NCBI RefSeq assembly: GCF_028288465.1
Contig: NZ_JAQBNR010000014.1
Location: 1 to 40,882, forward strand
Length of the DNA: 40,882 nucleotides
Direction: 5' to 3'
Source: Ferruginibacter sp.
GTDB taxonomy: Bacteria > Bacteroidota > Bacteroidia > Chitinophagales > Chitinophagaceae
The first letter of the stretch is position 1; each line of letters begins with the position of its first letter. Below are positions 30,780-40,756 of this stretch, one piece after another. The notes below the pieces were generated by a model. That model made no database searches, was not told the origin of the DNA, and saw only the letters and a program-made list of their open reading frames with translations. The position numbers and the translations under genes were made by a program.

Positions 30780-32456
30780 TTATTGTCCCTGTCCAAATTC
30801 AGGAGCCGGCTTGTCGTACCATACCCGCTCATTCGACAAGGTTAATACATCAATTACATTGGGTGTAAATCCTTGTGCTGTATATGCTGCGCTCCAATTA
30901 ACACGGTTTACTTCTCCCGGATCATTGATCCAGAAACGGCGGGGGATTTTTTCTCCAAATGGCTCCCTTGGATAATAAGCAGAACCTGTTTTTGGATAGC
31001 CTGTTCTGCGGTCAAATACATAGGCTTCATTTGGCTGACGAATCAGGTTAAGATGCTGTTGTATATAAATCCGCTCCAGGTCATTTGTTCCGTTTAAAAC
31101 AATATTGGGGTTATTTTGATAAGCCGCAATTTCTGTTGCACCGCTACCGGAGTAAGCCGTTGTAGAGCCTGCTGTAATGGCAATGGCATTCATCGTTTTG
31201 ATGGATGCTTCAATGCCTTTATTGTACCAGGCCGCAGCATCGCCGGAGATATAGCCTTTCTTGATAAACTCTGCTATCATCAGGCAAGACTCTCCCGCAC
31301 TTGCAAGTAATTCGGTAAAAGTGCCGGAAGTACTTCCATCCCAGCGGGGTGCATAAAAGCGGCGGTTAATGGTGGAGATCAGGAAATATTTATTCAGACC
31401 ACCTGCATCAAAACCGTTGCTGCCGAAATATGCTTTTTGTGGTGTATTGGTCGTCCAGTCAATCGGGCCACCCTGGAACTGTATCAGGGGATCATTAATG
31501 TTGATAAAAGAAGGGAGTGTTTTACCATACTTGGTCAAGGTATCTTTAAAAGAACCCACCAGGCTGTTGGGATTAAAATACACCCCTATTCTTGGGTCAT
31601 TTACCTTCTTCATAAAATCAACAATGGCAATACCGCCATACTTAATATCACGGTAATTGATGGCGCCGCCGGCTGCATCATAATTAACGTTTACATAAGT
31701 AAGGTTATCCTCCACGCTTTGTATCGGGCCAATTGCATTGGCCATTACTTCAGCTGCAATGGCGGCTGTTTTTGTTTTATCCTGGTTCTCGTAACGGGCT
31801 GCAATGCGCAGCTTTAATGTATTGGCCAGTTTTATCCATTTGTTCCAGTCGCCTTTATAATATACATCTGACGTACCGAAAGTTTTTGTTGTTGCCGTGC
31901 TGGGCTCAGACAATGTTGTAATGGCTGTGTTTAGCTGACTTAAAAAAGTTGCAAACAAGGTCTCCTGTGTATCAAATACGGGATTAAACACGCCTTCGTA
32001 GCGGCCTTTGATTGCTTCGGAATAAGGAATAGAACCATTTAAATCTGTCACTTTTATGCCCTGCATTACCTGCAGTATATAAGTGGTAGCGCCCATTTTT
32101 GCATAGTCTGCCGAATCTGCTTTTAAACTGATCTGCCTTCTTATTTCAAATAAATTAGGCAATACCTGTGAGTAAAAAACATTGTACCTGCTGTTGGCGT
32201 TGGAAGTTATTTCGTACGGGCTGGAAGTAAAATGCTGCGTAAAACGGAACAGCTGTTCAAAGCTTTCCCAAACCCATTCTGTACCATTCACCGCCAGCTG
32301 ATCTTCCGCATAAGTAAAGAGAAATTTAGGATCGGGCGTTGTTACATTTGACGGGTTGGTATTAATCGTTCCAAAATCTTTTGTACAACCGGCACACAGC
32401 AGCAATACGCCCACCGTTGCCGCCAAAAGGTTGAATCTTAATTTATAATTTTTCAT
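30780..32456 (-). CDS. SusD/RagB-family nutrient-binding outer-membrane lipoprotein
   Basis: The 558 residues carry a lipoprotein signal (Cys24 in LLLCAGC) and a mature start TKDFGTINTNPSN, typical of the SusD-like_2 type. The helical TPR-like core is seen in stretches such as NKWIKLANTLKLRIAAR (about 210-226) and in the C-terminal NLIRQPNEAYVFDRRTGYPKTG region. SusD proteins form the lid of the SusC channel and bind the substrate at the cell surface. The gene lies 26 bp downstream of susC in one transcript and ends before a clear terminator. The ligand (glycan or peptide) cannot be told from the sequence. Confidence 0.95.
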   Translation of the reverse strand: MKNYKLRFNLLAATVGVLLLCAGCTKDFGTINTNPSNVTTPDPKFLFTYAEDQLAVNGTEWVWESFEQLFRFTQHFTSSPYEITSNANSRYNVFYSQVLPNLFEIRRQISLKADSADYAKMGATTYILQVMQGIKVTDLNGSIPYSEAIKGRYEGVFNPVFDTQETLFATFLSQLNTAITTLSEPSTATTKTFGTSDVYYKGDWNKWIKLANTLKLRIAARYENQDKTKTAAIAAEVMANAIGPIQSVEDNLTYVNVNYDAAGGAINYRDIKYGGIAIVDFMKKVNDPRIGVYFNPNSLVGSFKDTLTKYGKTLPSFININDPLIQFQGGPIDWTTNTPQKAYFGSNGFDAGGLNKYFLISTINRRFYAPRWDGSTSGTFTELLASAGESCLMIAEFIKKGYISGDAAAWYNKGIEASIKTMNAIAITAGSTTAYSGSGATEIAAYQNNPNIVLNGTNDLERIYIQQHLNLIRQPNEAYVFDRRTGYPKTGSAYYPREPFGEKIPRRFWINDPGEVNRVNWSAAYTAQGFTPNVIDVLTLSNERVWYDKPAPEFGQGQ

Positions 32457-32482
32457 ATAATTATTTTAAATTTTCCTTTTAA

Positions 32483-35400
32483 TTAAAAGTTGGCCCTTAG
32501 TGAGAAAACCAGGTTTCTTGTCATTGGAAGAAACCCGTTTTCGCCGGAGTAGGCGGTATTGTTTGAGTTATTGGAAGCCGGGTTGAAGTTATACGGCAGT
32601 GTATTGTACAGGTACAACAAATCTCTGCCGGCAAGGCTCATGCTCATGCCTTTTAACCTTAATTTTTTAAACACTTTTTCTGTAAAAGCATAACTCAAAG
32701 CAACCTGGCGAAGCGATATCCAGGAACTTTTAACTACCCAGTAATCAGACACGCCGGTAGAAGCAGAACCATACCGGTAGCCAAACTGAGGCAAATGGGT
32801 AGGCTCTACAAAACCTTTGTTGTAAGCTTCTTCAAAGGTCATTCCACCTACATCCACACTGCTGCCGTCAGCTTGTGTAATGGTTTGTCCTTTATCAAAT
32901 ACGCCTTTAACAATAATGCCATCGTCGTAAGTAATGCCATCGTATTTGCTGGTCCAGGTAATGCCACCGTGCGCAGCATCACGTCCAAATAACGTGTTGG
33001 GGAAAACACCGGTATGTGTACCAAACCTGTAACTGGCCAGTACAAAGTCGCCGCCTATTTTTGCATCCAGCAATACATTTAAAGTAAAGTTTTTATAGCG
33101 GAAGGTATTGTCCCAACCAGTGCGGAATTTAGCATTGATATCACCTACATCCTGCCAGTAATTACTTCTTTGAGGAAAGGCTGCACGTGCATCACCTCTC
33201 CATCTTAAAATAGGCTGACCGGGTACAGAAGATGGGATGGAATTGATCTGAGATCTTAATGTGCCGTATGATTTTCCTACCACTGCCCAGGTACTTATTT
33301 CTGCAATGTCTGCACCAAGATTGTATTCACTTCTTCCAGGATACAGAGACACAATCAGGTTGCGGTTTCTTGAATAATTCAACGTAGTAGTCCAGGAGAA
33401 ATTTTTAGTACTTACAGGCGTTGCATCAATTGCAATTTCAATACCCTTGTTTTGAATATTACCAGCATTGATCAGGATAGAACTTACTCCAGTTTCAACC
33501 GGGGCAGTTATATCCAGGATTTGATTTTTGGTGTTATCCTGGTAAAAACTAACATCCAGACCGATACGGCTTTTCAGGAAGCGAAGATCCACACCAATCT
33601 CTTTAGAGATCTTTCTAACAGGAAGTATATTTGGTTGCAATACCCTGCTGGAAGAGTAGGTAGAAGTGGGTACTGTTACACCGTTGGAATTGCTGAAGCC
33701 ATTTAAAGCAAAACCGCCATTCAGTGAAAAAGGATCTGTATCACCACCCAATGCCGCTACGTTGGCTCTTAATTTACCAAAAGAAAACCAGTCTGGTAAT
33801 TTAAAAGTTTCTGTAAATATCCATGAAGCACTTACTGCCGGATATTTATAAAAATTGTTGCCTGTACCATCTGAATAAGTCAATGCAGAAGACCAGTCAC
33901 CCCTGAATGTACCCTGCAAAAAGAGCTGATTTTTATAAGCGATATCAGCACTGGCGTATACAGAGTTTAGTCTTCTCCTGTTAAGAATACCACCGTTAAC
34001 AGTAGGTGGATTTACAGAATTCGTGATAAAGAAATTACCGGGGTAATTTAAACCGCCGCTTGTTGTGGCGGTGGAATACGTTGTTTTATAATCCTGCGAT
34101 TCGGCACCGATATAACCTGAAATAGAGAGGTCTTTATTGAACTCTTTATTCATCATCAGCATCGCTTTTAAAAATTTGGATTCCTTGGTATTAAAGCCCT
34201 GCGAATAAGAACCTCCTGCAAAATTGGGCAATTCTCCCAGTTCTTTATTTTCTGATTTGCGGTAGATGTTATTGATATTTCCTTCCAGTACCAGCTTTGC
34301 CCAACTAGTTACATCGGCTGTTAGAGCGATCCTGCTGCGCAACATTTGTTCGTTCTGAAAATAATTATCGTTGTATAAATTAAACCAGAATCTTGACTCA
34401 GGCGCTTTGTTTGGCTCCGCATTGTTGGTAGGGTCGGGAGTGCCACCCAGTATGCTGGTATATTTATCAGGCTGCATCCAGTATTTGGTATCGTAGTTTC
34501 TTGGAAGCACCCAGGTATACATGTGGCCTATATTGTAAGAACCGAAGGCGTCAAGACCGCCTAAGCGGGGCGGGTTTTTTCCGGCAAAATCGGTATAGGC
34601 TGTGCTGATATCAATGTTTAACCGGTTGGTAATTTTATGCGTTACCCTTAAATCAAACGAGTTCTTTTTTAAAGTGTTATTCAGGTAAATACCGCGGGCG
34701 TCATTGTAATTATAAGAGAAGCGAAACGTGGAGCGATCGGTTGCAGCATCCAGTGCTACATTGGTATTGGTACCACCACCGTTCTGATATGCATCCAGAT
34801 AGTTATTGGGATGTGGGAGGTATTTGGTCATGGTGCCATCATAGTTTCTTACGTCCTGGCCCAGCATTCTCGGACCCCAGTTTTCGCCTTCTCTTTGAAT
34901 CTGGCGATCGATATAAGGTTGATTGGTAGCTGGATCAATCGGAAATATTTTGGTGGTCCAGTTTTGATCAGCGGTATAATTAGGATCCCTGTTATCGGTA
35001 AAAAAAGCACCTACACTACCGCCCCCAAATTCATTCTGAAAATCCGGCCCTTTGTATGGCTGAGACAGGTTGAGGGTTTGATTAACACTTACACCAATAC
35101 CTTTACGCTGACTTCCTTTTTTTGTAGTGATCAGTACCACACCATTGATGGCTCTTGTTCCATACAAAGCTGCAGCAGCAGAACCTTTCAGTACGGATAC
35201 GGTTTCAAAATCTTCCATGTTCAGGTTCTTCAGATCGTTACCAAAGTCACGGCCTTCACCAGCGAAAATATCATTGTCCATGATAACGCCATCTATAACA
35301 AATATGGGTTGGTTATTTTTTCCCAGGGTTGAGTTACCGCGGATGATGATTTTTGTATTTCCAAACAAGCCACCTGCACCCTGGTCGATCTGCACACCGG

Positions 35401-35854
35401 CCACACGGCCCTGCAAGGCGTTGATGGGATTGACTTCATTTGTCTTAGCCAGTTCAGATCCTTTGATGTTAGTTACAGAGTAACCCAGTTCCCGTTTTTG
35501 TTTGGTAATACCGAGGGCGGTAACGACCACTTCATTGAGGTCGCCGGTGGCAATGTCAAGCGTTACGTTCAGCTGGCTGGCATTTTGCGTATTCAGTTCT
35601 TTAGTGGCAAAGCCCTGCGAACTGATTACCAGTGTTGCATTTGGCTTGTCTACGCTGATGGAATAATGTCCGTTTTCATCGGTTACTACCGACTGGCGGG
35701 TGCCTTTTACATTTACCGTTGCAGCTGGAACGGCGGCTCCCTTGCTGTCTTTAACATCACCTGTTACTGTTCGTTTTACCTGGGCAAACAAAGTAAGGTT
35801 GCCAAATGCAAGGGTAAACAAGAATAGTAACAACCATTTTTGATTTTTCGTCAT
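32483..35854 (-). CDS. SusC/RagA-family TonB-linked outer-membrane protein
   Basis: The 1123 residues follow the family order. A signal peptide (about 1-25) leads into a CarboxypepD_reg-like N-terminal extension (about 27-105). The linker NEVVVTALG (107-115) precedes a plug domain with ALQGRVAGV (146-154) and QPIFVIDGV (182-190). A 22-strand barrel runs from about 250 to the end, closing with VFSLRANF. It imports the SusD-bound substrate through the outer membrane with energy from TonB-ExbBD. No STN domain is present, so no FecR/ECF-sigma type signalling through this protein is expected. ATG 35854 is clear and susD follows by 26 bp. Confidence 0.97.
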   Translation of the reverse strand: MTKNQKWLLLFLFTLAFGNLTLFAQVKRTVTGDVKDSKGAAVPAATVNVKGTRQSVVTDENGHYSISVDKPNATLVISSQGFATKELNTQNASQLNVTLDIATGDLNEVVVTALGITKQKRELGYSVTNIKGSELAKTNEVNPINALQGRVAGVQIDQGAGGLFGNTKIIIRGNSTLGKNNQPIFVIDGVIMDNDIFAGEGRDFGNDLKNLNMEDFETVSVLKGSAAAALYGTRAINGVVLITTKKGSQRKGIGVSVNQTLNLSQPYKGPDFQNEFGGGSVGAFFTDNRDPNYTADQNWTTKIFPIDPATNQPYIDRQIQREGENWGPRMLGQDVRNYDGTMTKYLPHPNNYLDAYQNGGGTNTNVALDAATDRSTFRFSYNYNDARGIYLNNTLKKNSFDLRVTHKITNRLNIDISTAYTDFAGKNPPRLGGLDAFGSYNIGHMYTWVLPRNYDTKYWMQPDKYTSILGGTPDPTNNAEPNKAPESRFWFNLYNDNYFQNEQMLRSRIALTADVTSWAKLVLEGNINNIYRKSENKELGELPNFAGGSYSQGFNTKESKFLKAMLMMNKEFNKDLSISGYIGAESQDYKTTYSTATTSGGLNYPGNFFITNSVNPPTVNGGILNRRRLNSVYASADIAYKNQLFLQGTFRGDWSSALTYSDGTGNNFYKYPAVSASWIFTETFKLPDWFSFGKLRANVAALGGDTDPFSLNGGFALNGFSNSNGVTVPTSTYSSSRVLQPNILPVRKISKEIGVDLRFLKSRIGLDVSFYQDNTKNQILDITAPVETGVSSILINAGNIQNKGIEIAIDATPVSTKNFSWTTTLNYSRNRNLIVSLYPGRSEYNLGADIAEISTWAVVGKSYGTLRSQINSIPSSVPGQPILRWRGDARAAFPQRSNYWQDVGDINAKFRTGWDNTFRYKNFTLNVLLDAKIGGDFVLASYRFGTHTGVFPNTLFGRDAAHGGITWTSKYDGITYDDGIIVKGVFDKGQTITQADGSSVDVGGMTFEEAYNKGFVEPTHLPQFGYRYGSASTGVSDYWVVKSSWISLRQVALSYAFTEKVFKKLRLKGMSMSLAGRDLLYLYNTLPYNFNPASNNSNNTAYSGENGFLPMTRNLVFSLRANF

Positions 35855-36170
35855 AGCAATTGTTTTAATTTTTAAAGAAATTCACAAGCTTAAAGAGAAC
35901 AGTTAGTTAGAGGGCACGAGGGATAACAATTAGTTAACATTAGTACAAAGGAAAAGCTAATATGGTTCGTCACAAATGGAGTAAATCTTCATTTTAATGG
36001 ATTATTTTACGATAATGATGGGTGGCTGGTAATGCAAAGGTTTGCGTAAAAACAGTCCCGCTGCAACACAAATATTATTGTAAGAAAAGTGATTGTTTAA
36101 TGTTTAATTTGTCTATAAGGGATGAATAGTTACTGGCAATTATGAAAATGGTAAAAGAAAAAATTATATT
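35855..36170. other. 316-bp region upstream of susC
   Basis: It separates the galM stop at 36171 from the susC start and must hold the susCD promoter. I could not find an exact TAnnTTTG box on the minus strand and see no clear operator palindrome or gene. Confidence 0.55.
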
Positions 36171-37226
36171 TTAGATGACGGTAAACCGGTAGGTGGTTGT
36201 TGTATTATACACCTCGCCTGGAGAAAGTGCTGCACTGGGAAAATTGGAATGATTCGGTGCATCCGGAAAGTTTTGCGTTTCCAAAGCGATGGCGCCGTGT
36301 TGCAGATAGGGCACGCCCTGGACACCTGTGATGGAACCATCCCACCAGTTAGCTGTGTAAACCTGTATGCCCGGCTGATTTGTCAACACCTGTAACAACC
36401 TGCCCGAAACAGGCTCCTGTAATTCCGCAACTAATGAAATTGCCCCTGTTGAATTCTGCAACACAAAGTTGTGATCATAGCCTTTGTCGGTAATCAATTC
36501 ATTTATATTTTGCCCGATTCTTTTGTACTCCCGGAAATCGAGCGGCGTATTTTCAACCGGTGCTATTTCTCCGGAAGGAACATTGTGCTCATTCTTTTTT
36601 GTATAATTCTTCGCGTTGATTTTAAGCAGGTGTTCATCAACAGTGGCATCGCTAAAGCCTGATAAATTAAAGTAAGAATGATTGGTTAAATTAATAATCG
36701 TCGGCTGATCGCAGGTTGCTTCGTATTGTAAAATCAATTCGTTGTTGGCATTCAGCGAGTAAGTTATTGTAACTTCCAATTTTCCCGGATAACCTTCCTC
36801 CATGTCAGCACTTGTATAGCTAAATGCAACGCCGGCGGCGTCTTCATCGCTGATTACATTTTTAACACGCCATACTTTTTTATCAAATCCTGCAATGCCA
36901 CCATGTAAATGATTGGGGCCGTTGTTTACAGGTAACTGGTATTCCAGATTGTTGAGTGTAAATTTTCCAAACGCAATTCTGTTGGCGAACCGGCCGACAA
37001 CACAACCAAAATAAGGATGTGAATTAAGGTAATCTGCCGGCCTGGCGAATCCACTTACAATATTTTTTTTATGGCCATTTTTATCCGGCGCAAGAACACT
37101 CATAATGGTACAACCGTAATTTGTAAAAGTTACTTCTACTGAATCATTGCTTACCACAAATGATAATACTTCCTCTCCGTTAATACGGTTTTCAGCTGGT
37201 GTACAGGTGATGGTTGGTTTAGCCAT
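36171..37226 (-). CDS. galM: Aldose 1-epimerase (galactose mutarotase)
   Basis: 351 residues of the galactose mutarotase fold, converting alpha and beta anomers of aldoses such as galactose or glucose. The substrate loop NHLHGG (His106, His108), the catalytic-acid His183 in NLTNHSYFNLSG, and the C-terminal catalytic Glu in IALETQNFPDAPNH are present, as is the VVGRFANRI stretch (77-84). There is no signal peptide, so it is cytoplasmic. It lies 13 bp downstream of the MFS sugar porter gene in the same transcript, so it prepares the sugar as it enters the cell. Length is normal. Confidence 0.96.
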   Translation of the reverse strand: MAKPTITCTPAENRINGEEVLSFVVSNDSVEVTFTNYGCTIMSVLAPDKNGHKKNIVSGFARPADYLNSHPYFGCVVGRFANRIAFGKFTLNNLEYQLPVNNGPNHLHGGIAGFDKKVWRVKNVISDEDAAGVAFSYTSADMEEGYPGKLEVTITYSLNANNELILQYEATCDQPTIINLTNHSYFNLSGFSDATVDEHLLKINAKNYTKKNEHNVPSGEIAPVENTPLDFREYKRIGQNINELITDKGYDHNFVLQNSTGAISLVAELQEPVSGRLLQVLTNQPGIQVYTANWWDGSITGVQGVPYLQHGAIALETQNFPDAPNHSNFPSAALSPGEVYNTTTTYRFTVI

Positions 37227-37239
37227 TGTTCGGTTATGT

Positions 37240-38580
37240 TCAGTGAAAATTCATTGTTGTTTCCAGCTCTTCCAGTGTTTGTCCCTTGGTTTCTTTTACT
37301 TTAAACAGCACAAATAAAAATCCCAGTAAACAAACAGCTGCATAAAAATAGAATGTGGCATCTTTAAATTTTTCAAATAAAACCGGGAAAGAAAATACGA
37401 GTATAAAATAAGCTGCCCACAAACACATTACTGCTACTGAAGTTGCTTTGCCCCGTACTTTGTTGGGAAATATTTCGGAGATCAATACCCAGGTAACAGG
37501 TGCCAATGACATGGCATACACGCCAATAGCAGCGAGCAAATAATAAGACACAACAGGAGATGCAGCTGCCAGTAATTGTACAATAATTAAATAGAGCACC
37601 GCCAGCCCGCCAAAGCCAATCAGCATCAATGGCTTCCGTCCTATTTTATCAACCAGTAACATGGCGGCAATGGTAAAACATAAATTTACACCTCCTATAA
37701 AAACAGTCTGCAATAACTGGTCATCCTGCGAAGCGCCGATACTTTCAAAAATTTTGGGTGCATAATTAAACACGGTATTAATACCCGACAGTTGCTGAAA
37801 AACGGCCAGCCCGATGCCAATCAATATAGCCGGAAATATTGCCTTTGAAAACAATTCCCTGTAGGTTGTTTTTTGCGTGTTATCGTGCAATGTGTTTTCT
37901 ATTTCAATCATCGATTGGTTTGCAAATGCTGTTCCTCCAAACCTGTTCAATATGTTGAGCGCCGCTTCTTTTTTGCCCACCTTTATCAGCCATCGCGGAC
38001 TTTCAGGTAGACCCAGGCTTCCCAAAAAAAACAGGGCAGATGGGATAACGCCCAGTCCAAACATCCATCTCCACGCATCATCGCCGTGACTTGCAAAAGA
38101 ATAATTAACGAGGTTGGTAATTAAAATTCCGATTACAATCGTCAGCTGGTTCAATGCTACCATGCGGCCTCTTAAATGAGCCGGCGCCACTTCTGAAATA
38201 TACATGGGTGATAACATGGATGCCATCCCCACACCAATACCAGCAGCAAACCTGGAGGCGATAAAAATATTGCGTGATGCAGCAAAGGCCATTGCCAGAG
38301 AGGATACGGCAAAGATGGCAGCGGCTACCAGCAATCCTTTTCTTCGACCTTTTTTCTCTGCAACTTCAGCGGCAATTAAACAACCAACAATAGCACCTAA
38401 GGCAAGGCTGCCCGTTGCGAAACCTTCCCAGTAGGCATCCAGGTTAAACTGCTTTTGGAGAAAAGGCAGGGCGCCTGAAATTACGGCAAAATCAAACCCA
38501 AAAAGATAACCGCCCAGGGCCGAAATAAAGGATATCCGCAGTATGTAAGTGTTGTTAAATTTAACCGGCAAGTTTTGCAT
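37240..38580 (-). CDS. MFS sugar porter (sugar:H+ symporter type)
   Basis: 446 residues with twelve membrane helices and the signatures of the sugar porter family: GGYLFGFDFAVISG (23-36), ISEVAPAHLRGR (128-139), PESPRWL (192-198), QQLSGINTVFNYAP (262-275), DKIGRKPL and PVTWVLISEIFPNKVRG. These are the residues of XylE/GLUT-type proton symporters or uniporters. The exact sugar cannot be read; hexose or pentose is likely. Its start overlaps the end of the TPR gene by 20 bp, so translation is probably coupled, and galM follows by 13 bp. It is probably the inner-membrane step after SusCD-type uptake. Confidence 0.96.
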   Translation of the reverse strand: MQNLPVKFNNTYILRISFISALGGYLFGFDFAVISGALPFLQKQFNLDAYWEGFATGSLALGAIVGCLIAAEVAEKKGRRKGLLVAAAIFAVSSLAMAFAASRNIFIASRFAAGIGVGMASMLSPMYISEVAPAHLRGRMVALNQLTIVIGILITNLVNYSFASHGDDAWRWMFGLGVIPSALFFLGSLGLPESPRWLIKVGKKEAALNILNRFGGTAFANQSMIEIENTLHDNTQKTTYRELFSKAIFPAILIGIGLAVFQQLSGINTVFNYAPKIFESIGASQDDQLLQTVFIGGVNLCFTIAAMLLVDKIGRKPLMLIGFGGLAVLYLIIVQLLAAASPVVSYYLLAAIGVYAMSLAPVTWVLISEIFPNKVRGKATSVAVMCLWAAYFILVFSFPVLFEKFKDATFYFYAAVCLLGFLFVLFKVKETKGQTLEELETTMNFH

Positions 38581-40756
38581 CGTATAGTTTTGAGATCATT
38601 TTTTTGTGAATCAATGCGCCCTGGTGACTTTTATTAAGTGCCAATACTTCATTAAAATAGTTAGCGGCCGCTTCAGTATTTTCTTTTCCCAAACCCAGGC
38701 TGCCTAACCCCGCCAGGTAAAGGCAATGTATTTTATTCAGCAGGTTTAAATCTGCGTCAAAAACAAGCAAGTCGGGCAGCGACACGGCAAAGTAATCAAT
38801 GTTGATTTCATCCTGCATATGCAGTTTGCCAAAGTTGATCAACCGGTTAAATATATCATTGGCCTTATCATGTTCACCCAGTTTAAGCCAGGCCAGCCCC
38901 TGGTAAAAAATTTTATCCGGCTGCGGATCATTGTAAAAAATGGCTTGCACCGGTTCACTGATTCCCCGGGTTGCTTTCTTAAAAAAGTGAAGGGCCGGTT
39001 CCTTTTTATCCAGGCAATCATATACTACTCCTTTCCAGTAGTCGATATCATTTTCCTGCGTACCGGGCAATTTTCCTTCTCCTAAATTAATTGGATACTG
39101 TTCAAGCGAATTCAATAATTCCAGCGCATCATTATACCTTCCTGCTGATATAGCAATTTTAGTGAGCTCCAGGTGACAACACAAATATTGGCTGATGACT
39201 TTACCTTCACCACCTTCCCAGGGATGAAATTTAAAACCAGCGATTAATTCTTTCGCTTTCTCATGCTGACCAAGCTGGTTGTAAATGGTAATTCGTTCCA
39301 GGTAAAGGTCTTCCCTGCTGCAAACCAGCGGCAAATATTTTTCAAGCAAAGTCAATCTTTCTTCTAAAGGTTTGTTTAGAGCCTTGTACAACTGGTCCAG
39401 TTCCATCAACACACGGGCATCCCTTCTATCCAGGCTAAAAGCCAGTTCCATAGCGGCCAGCGCCTTGTCTTTATCGCTTTCCTTATTAAAATAAGCGAGT
39501 GAAAGATTGCGGTGTACCGTAGGGAAAGTGTTTTGGATAAGCGCAGATTTTTCCCAGCAAGCAATGGCATCCCCGTACTGGCGTTTATCGTACCAGTAAT
39601 TGCCCAGGTAATACAACGCATTGGCATCTGCTGGATTGATTGCGACTGCAGCTTGCAAAACAGTTAGATCTTCTACGCGGTTTGGAAATACAAACGCAGG
39701 GTTTGATTCAGCACCTGTTTTAAAATAATCATGCGCTTTGTTTTGATTGCCCGATTGCAAGGCAAACCATCCGAGGTAGTAATACACCAGGGTATATTTA
39801 TCCTGTGTGGAATTACAATACAGCAGCAACAACGCAGCCGCTTCATCAAACAATCCTGCATGCGCATAGTCAAAAGCGTATTCTATATAGTTATGTACCC
39901 AGCCATGGGTCTGTTCGTGTATTAATGCCTTCGTCCTCCCCGCTTCAGTTTCATTATTGTTATTTTTTTGTAACAACATTTTTTCAAACAGGCAACCGAT
40001 ATTAAACGGATCTATCGTCAGCGACTCATCAATCAATTTTAGTGCTTCTTCATTACGGTTAAGTTTTCTTAAAATAAAAACAACTGCATGCCGTACAGAA
40101 TGGCTGTGGTAATTTTTTACAAGTGACTGCCTGATATAACCTAGCGCATCTGCATATTTATGCTGAATGACTGCAATCCTTGCAAGATTGAAATAGCCCG
40201 CATGCTGCCAGGCATCGTTCCAAACGCTTTTATAAAATGCATCAAATGCATCTGCCCAATTTTGCTGCATTTGCAAACAGCAGCCTAAATTATAATACAC
40301 TTCCCCATCATACGGATTGGGATTTCTTTCTGTCAATGTTGCCACCGCAGCCCTTAAATAGCTCTCGGCAGTTTTGCTTTTTCCCCTTCTTAAATACCAA
40401 AGGCCCATGGCGTTATTGCACCTGGCATCCCTGGCATCTCTGCGCAACGCTTCGGTATAATAATTTCTTGCATCAAAAGTGGCATGGCGATATTGTTCAA
40501 TGTGCAGGCCTGTTAAAAAAAGTTGTTCATTGTTATCAATTTCCGCTGGCTTCTTTGCGGCCATTGCAGGAGCAGGAATAGCCGGTATCGCAGTTTTTGC
40601 TTTTTGATAACTGATCAGTTCCTCTCCGGAAATGCTATCCGTAACAATTACTTTGATGTCTTCTGCTGCTCCTTTAAAATAAAGTCGTGTTGTATAAATT
40701 TGTTCGGGCGAACAGATAATAGTTTCTGAAAAAAACGTATCCTCATCATTTTGCAA
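38561..40756 (-). CDS. Large TPR-repeat protein (DUF5107-type C-terminal part), possibly 5'-truncated
   Basis: 731 residues, almost entirely tetratricopeptide-like repeats from about residue 75 to the end (for instance YYTEALRRDARDARCNNAMG, VYYNLGCCLQMQQNWADAFD, ANALYYLGNYWYDKRQYGDA). In Bacteroidota, proteins with such an array and a preceding short beta segment usually also have an N-terminal DUF5107 domain of several hundred residues. Here the frame is preceded directly by an in-frame TAA, and the first possible start is TTG at 40756, so that domain is missing from this frame. Either this is a shortened variant or the gene is broken upstream. It is the first gene of the TPR-MFS-galM unit. 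It has no signal peptide and is likely a cytoplasmic scaffold. Confidence 0.78.
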   Translation of the reverse strand: MQNDEDTFFSETIICSPEQIYTTRLYFKGAAEDIKVIVTDSISGEELISYQKAKTAIPAIPAPAMAAKKPAEIDNNEQLFLTGLHIEQYRHATFDARNYYTEALRRDARDARCNNAMGLWYLRRGKSKTAESYLRAAVATLTERNPNPYDGEVYYNLGCCLQMQQNWADAFDAFYKSVWNDAWQHAGYFNLARIAVIQHKYADALGYIRQSLVKNYHSHSVRHAVVFILRKLNRNEEALKLIDESLTIDPFNIGCLFEKMLLQKNNNNETEAGRTKALIHEQTHGWVHNYIEYAFDYAHAGLFDEAAALLLLYCNSTQDKYTLVYYYLGWFALQSGNQNKAHDYFKTGAESNPAFVFPNRVEDLTVLQAAVAINPADANALYYLGNYWYDKRQYGDAIACWEKSALIQNTFPTVHRNLSLAYFNKESDKDKALAAMELAFSLDRRDARVLMELDQLYKALNKPLEERLTLLEKYLPLVCSREDLYLERITIYNQLGQHEKAKELIAGFKFHPWEGGEGKVISQYLCCHLELTKIAISAGRYNDALELLNSLEQYPINLGEGKLPGTQENDIDYWKGVVYDCLDKKEPALHFFKKATRGISEPVQAIFYNDPQPDKIFYQGLAWLKLGEHDKANDIFNRLINFGKLHMQDEINIDYFAVSLPDLLVFDADLNLLNKIHCLYLAGLGSLGLGKENTEAAANYFNEVLALNKSHQGALIHKKMISKLYDAKLAG

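Noticed and set aside
30611..30868. 85-codon plus-strand frame overlapping the susD end and its terminator
   Set aside because: It runs through a clear bidirectional terminator and into susD antisense.
34811..35332. 173-codon plus-strand frame opposite susC
   Set aside because: It is antisense to conserved SusC plug and barrel sequence and has no independent features.
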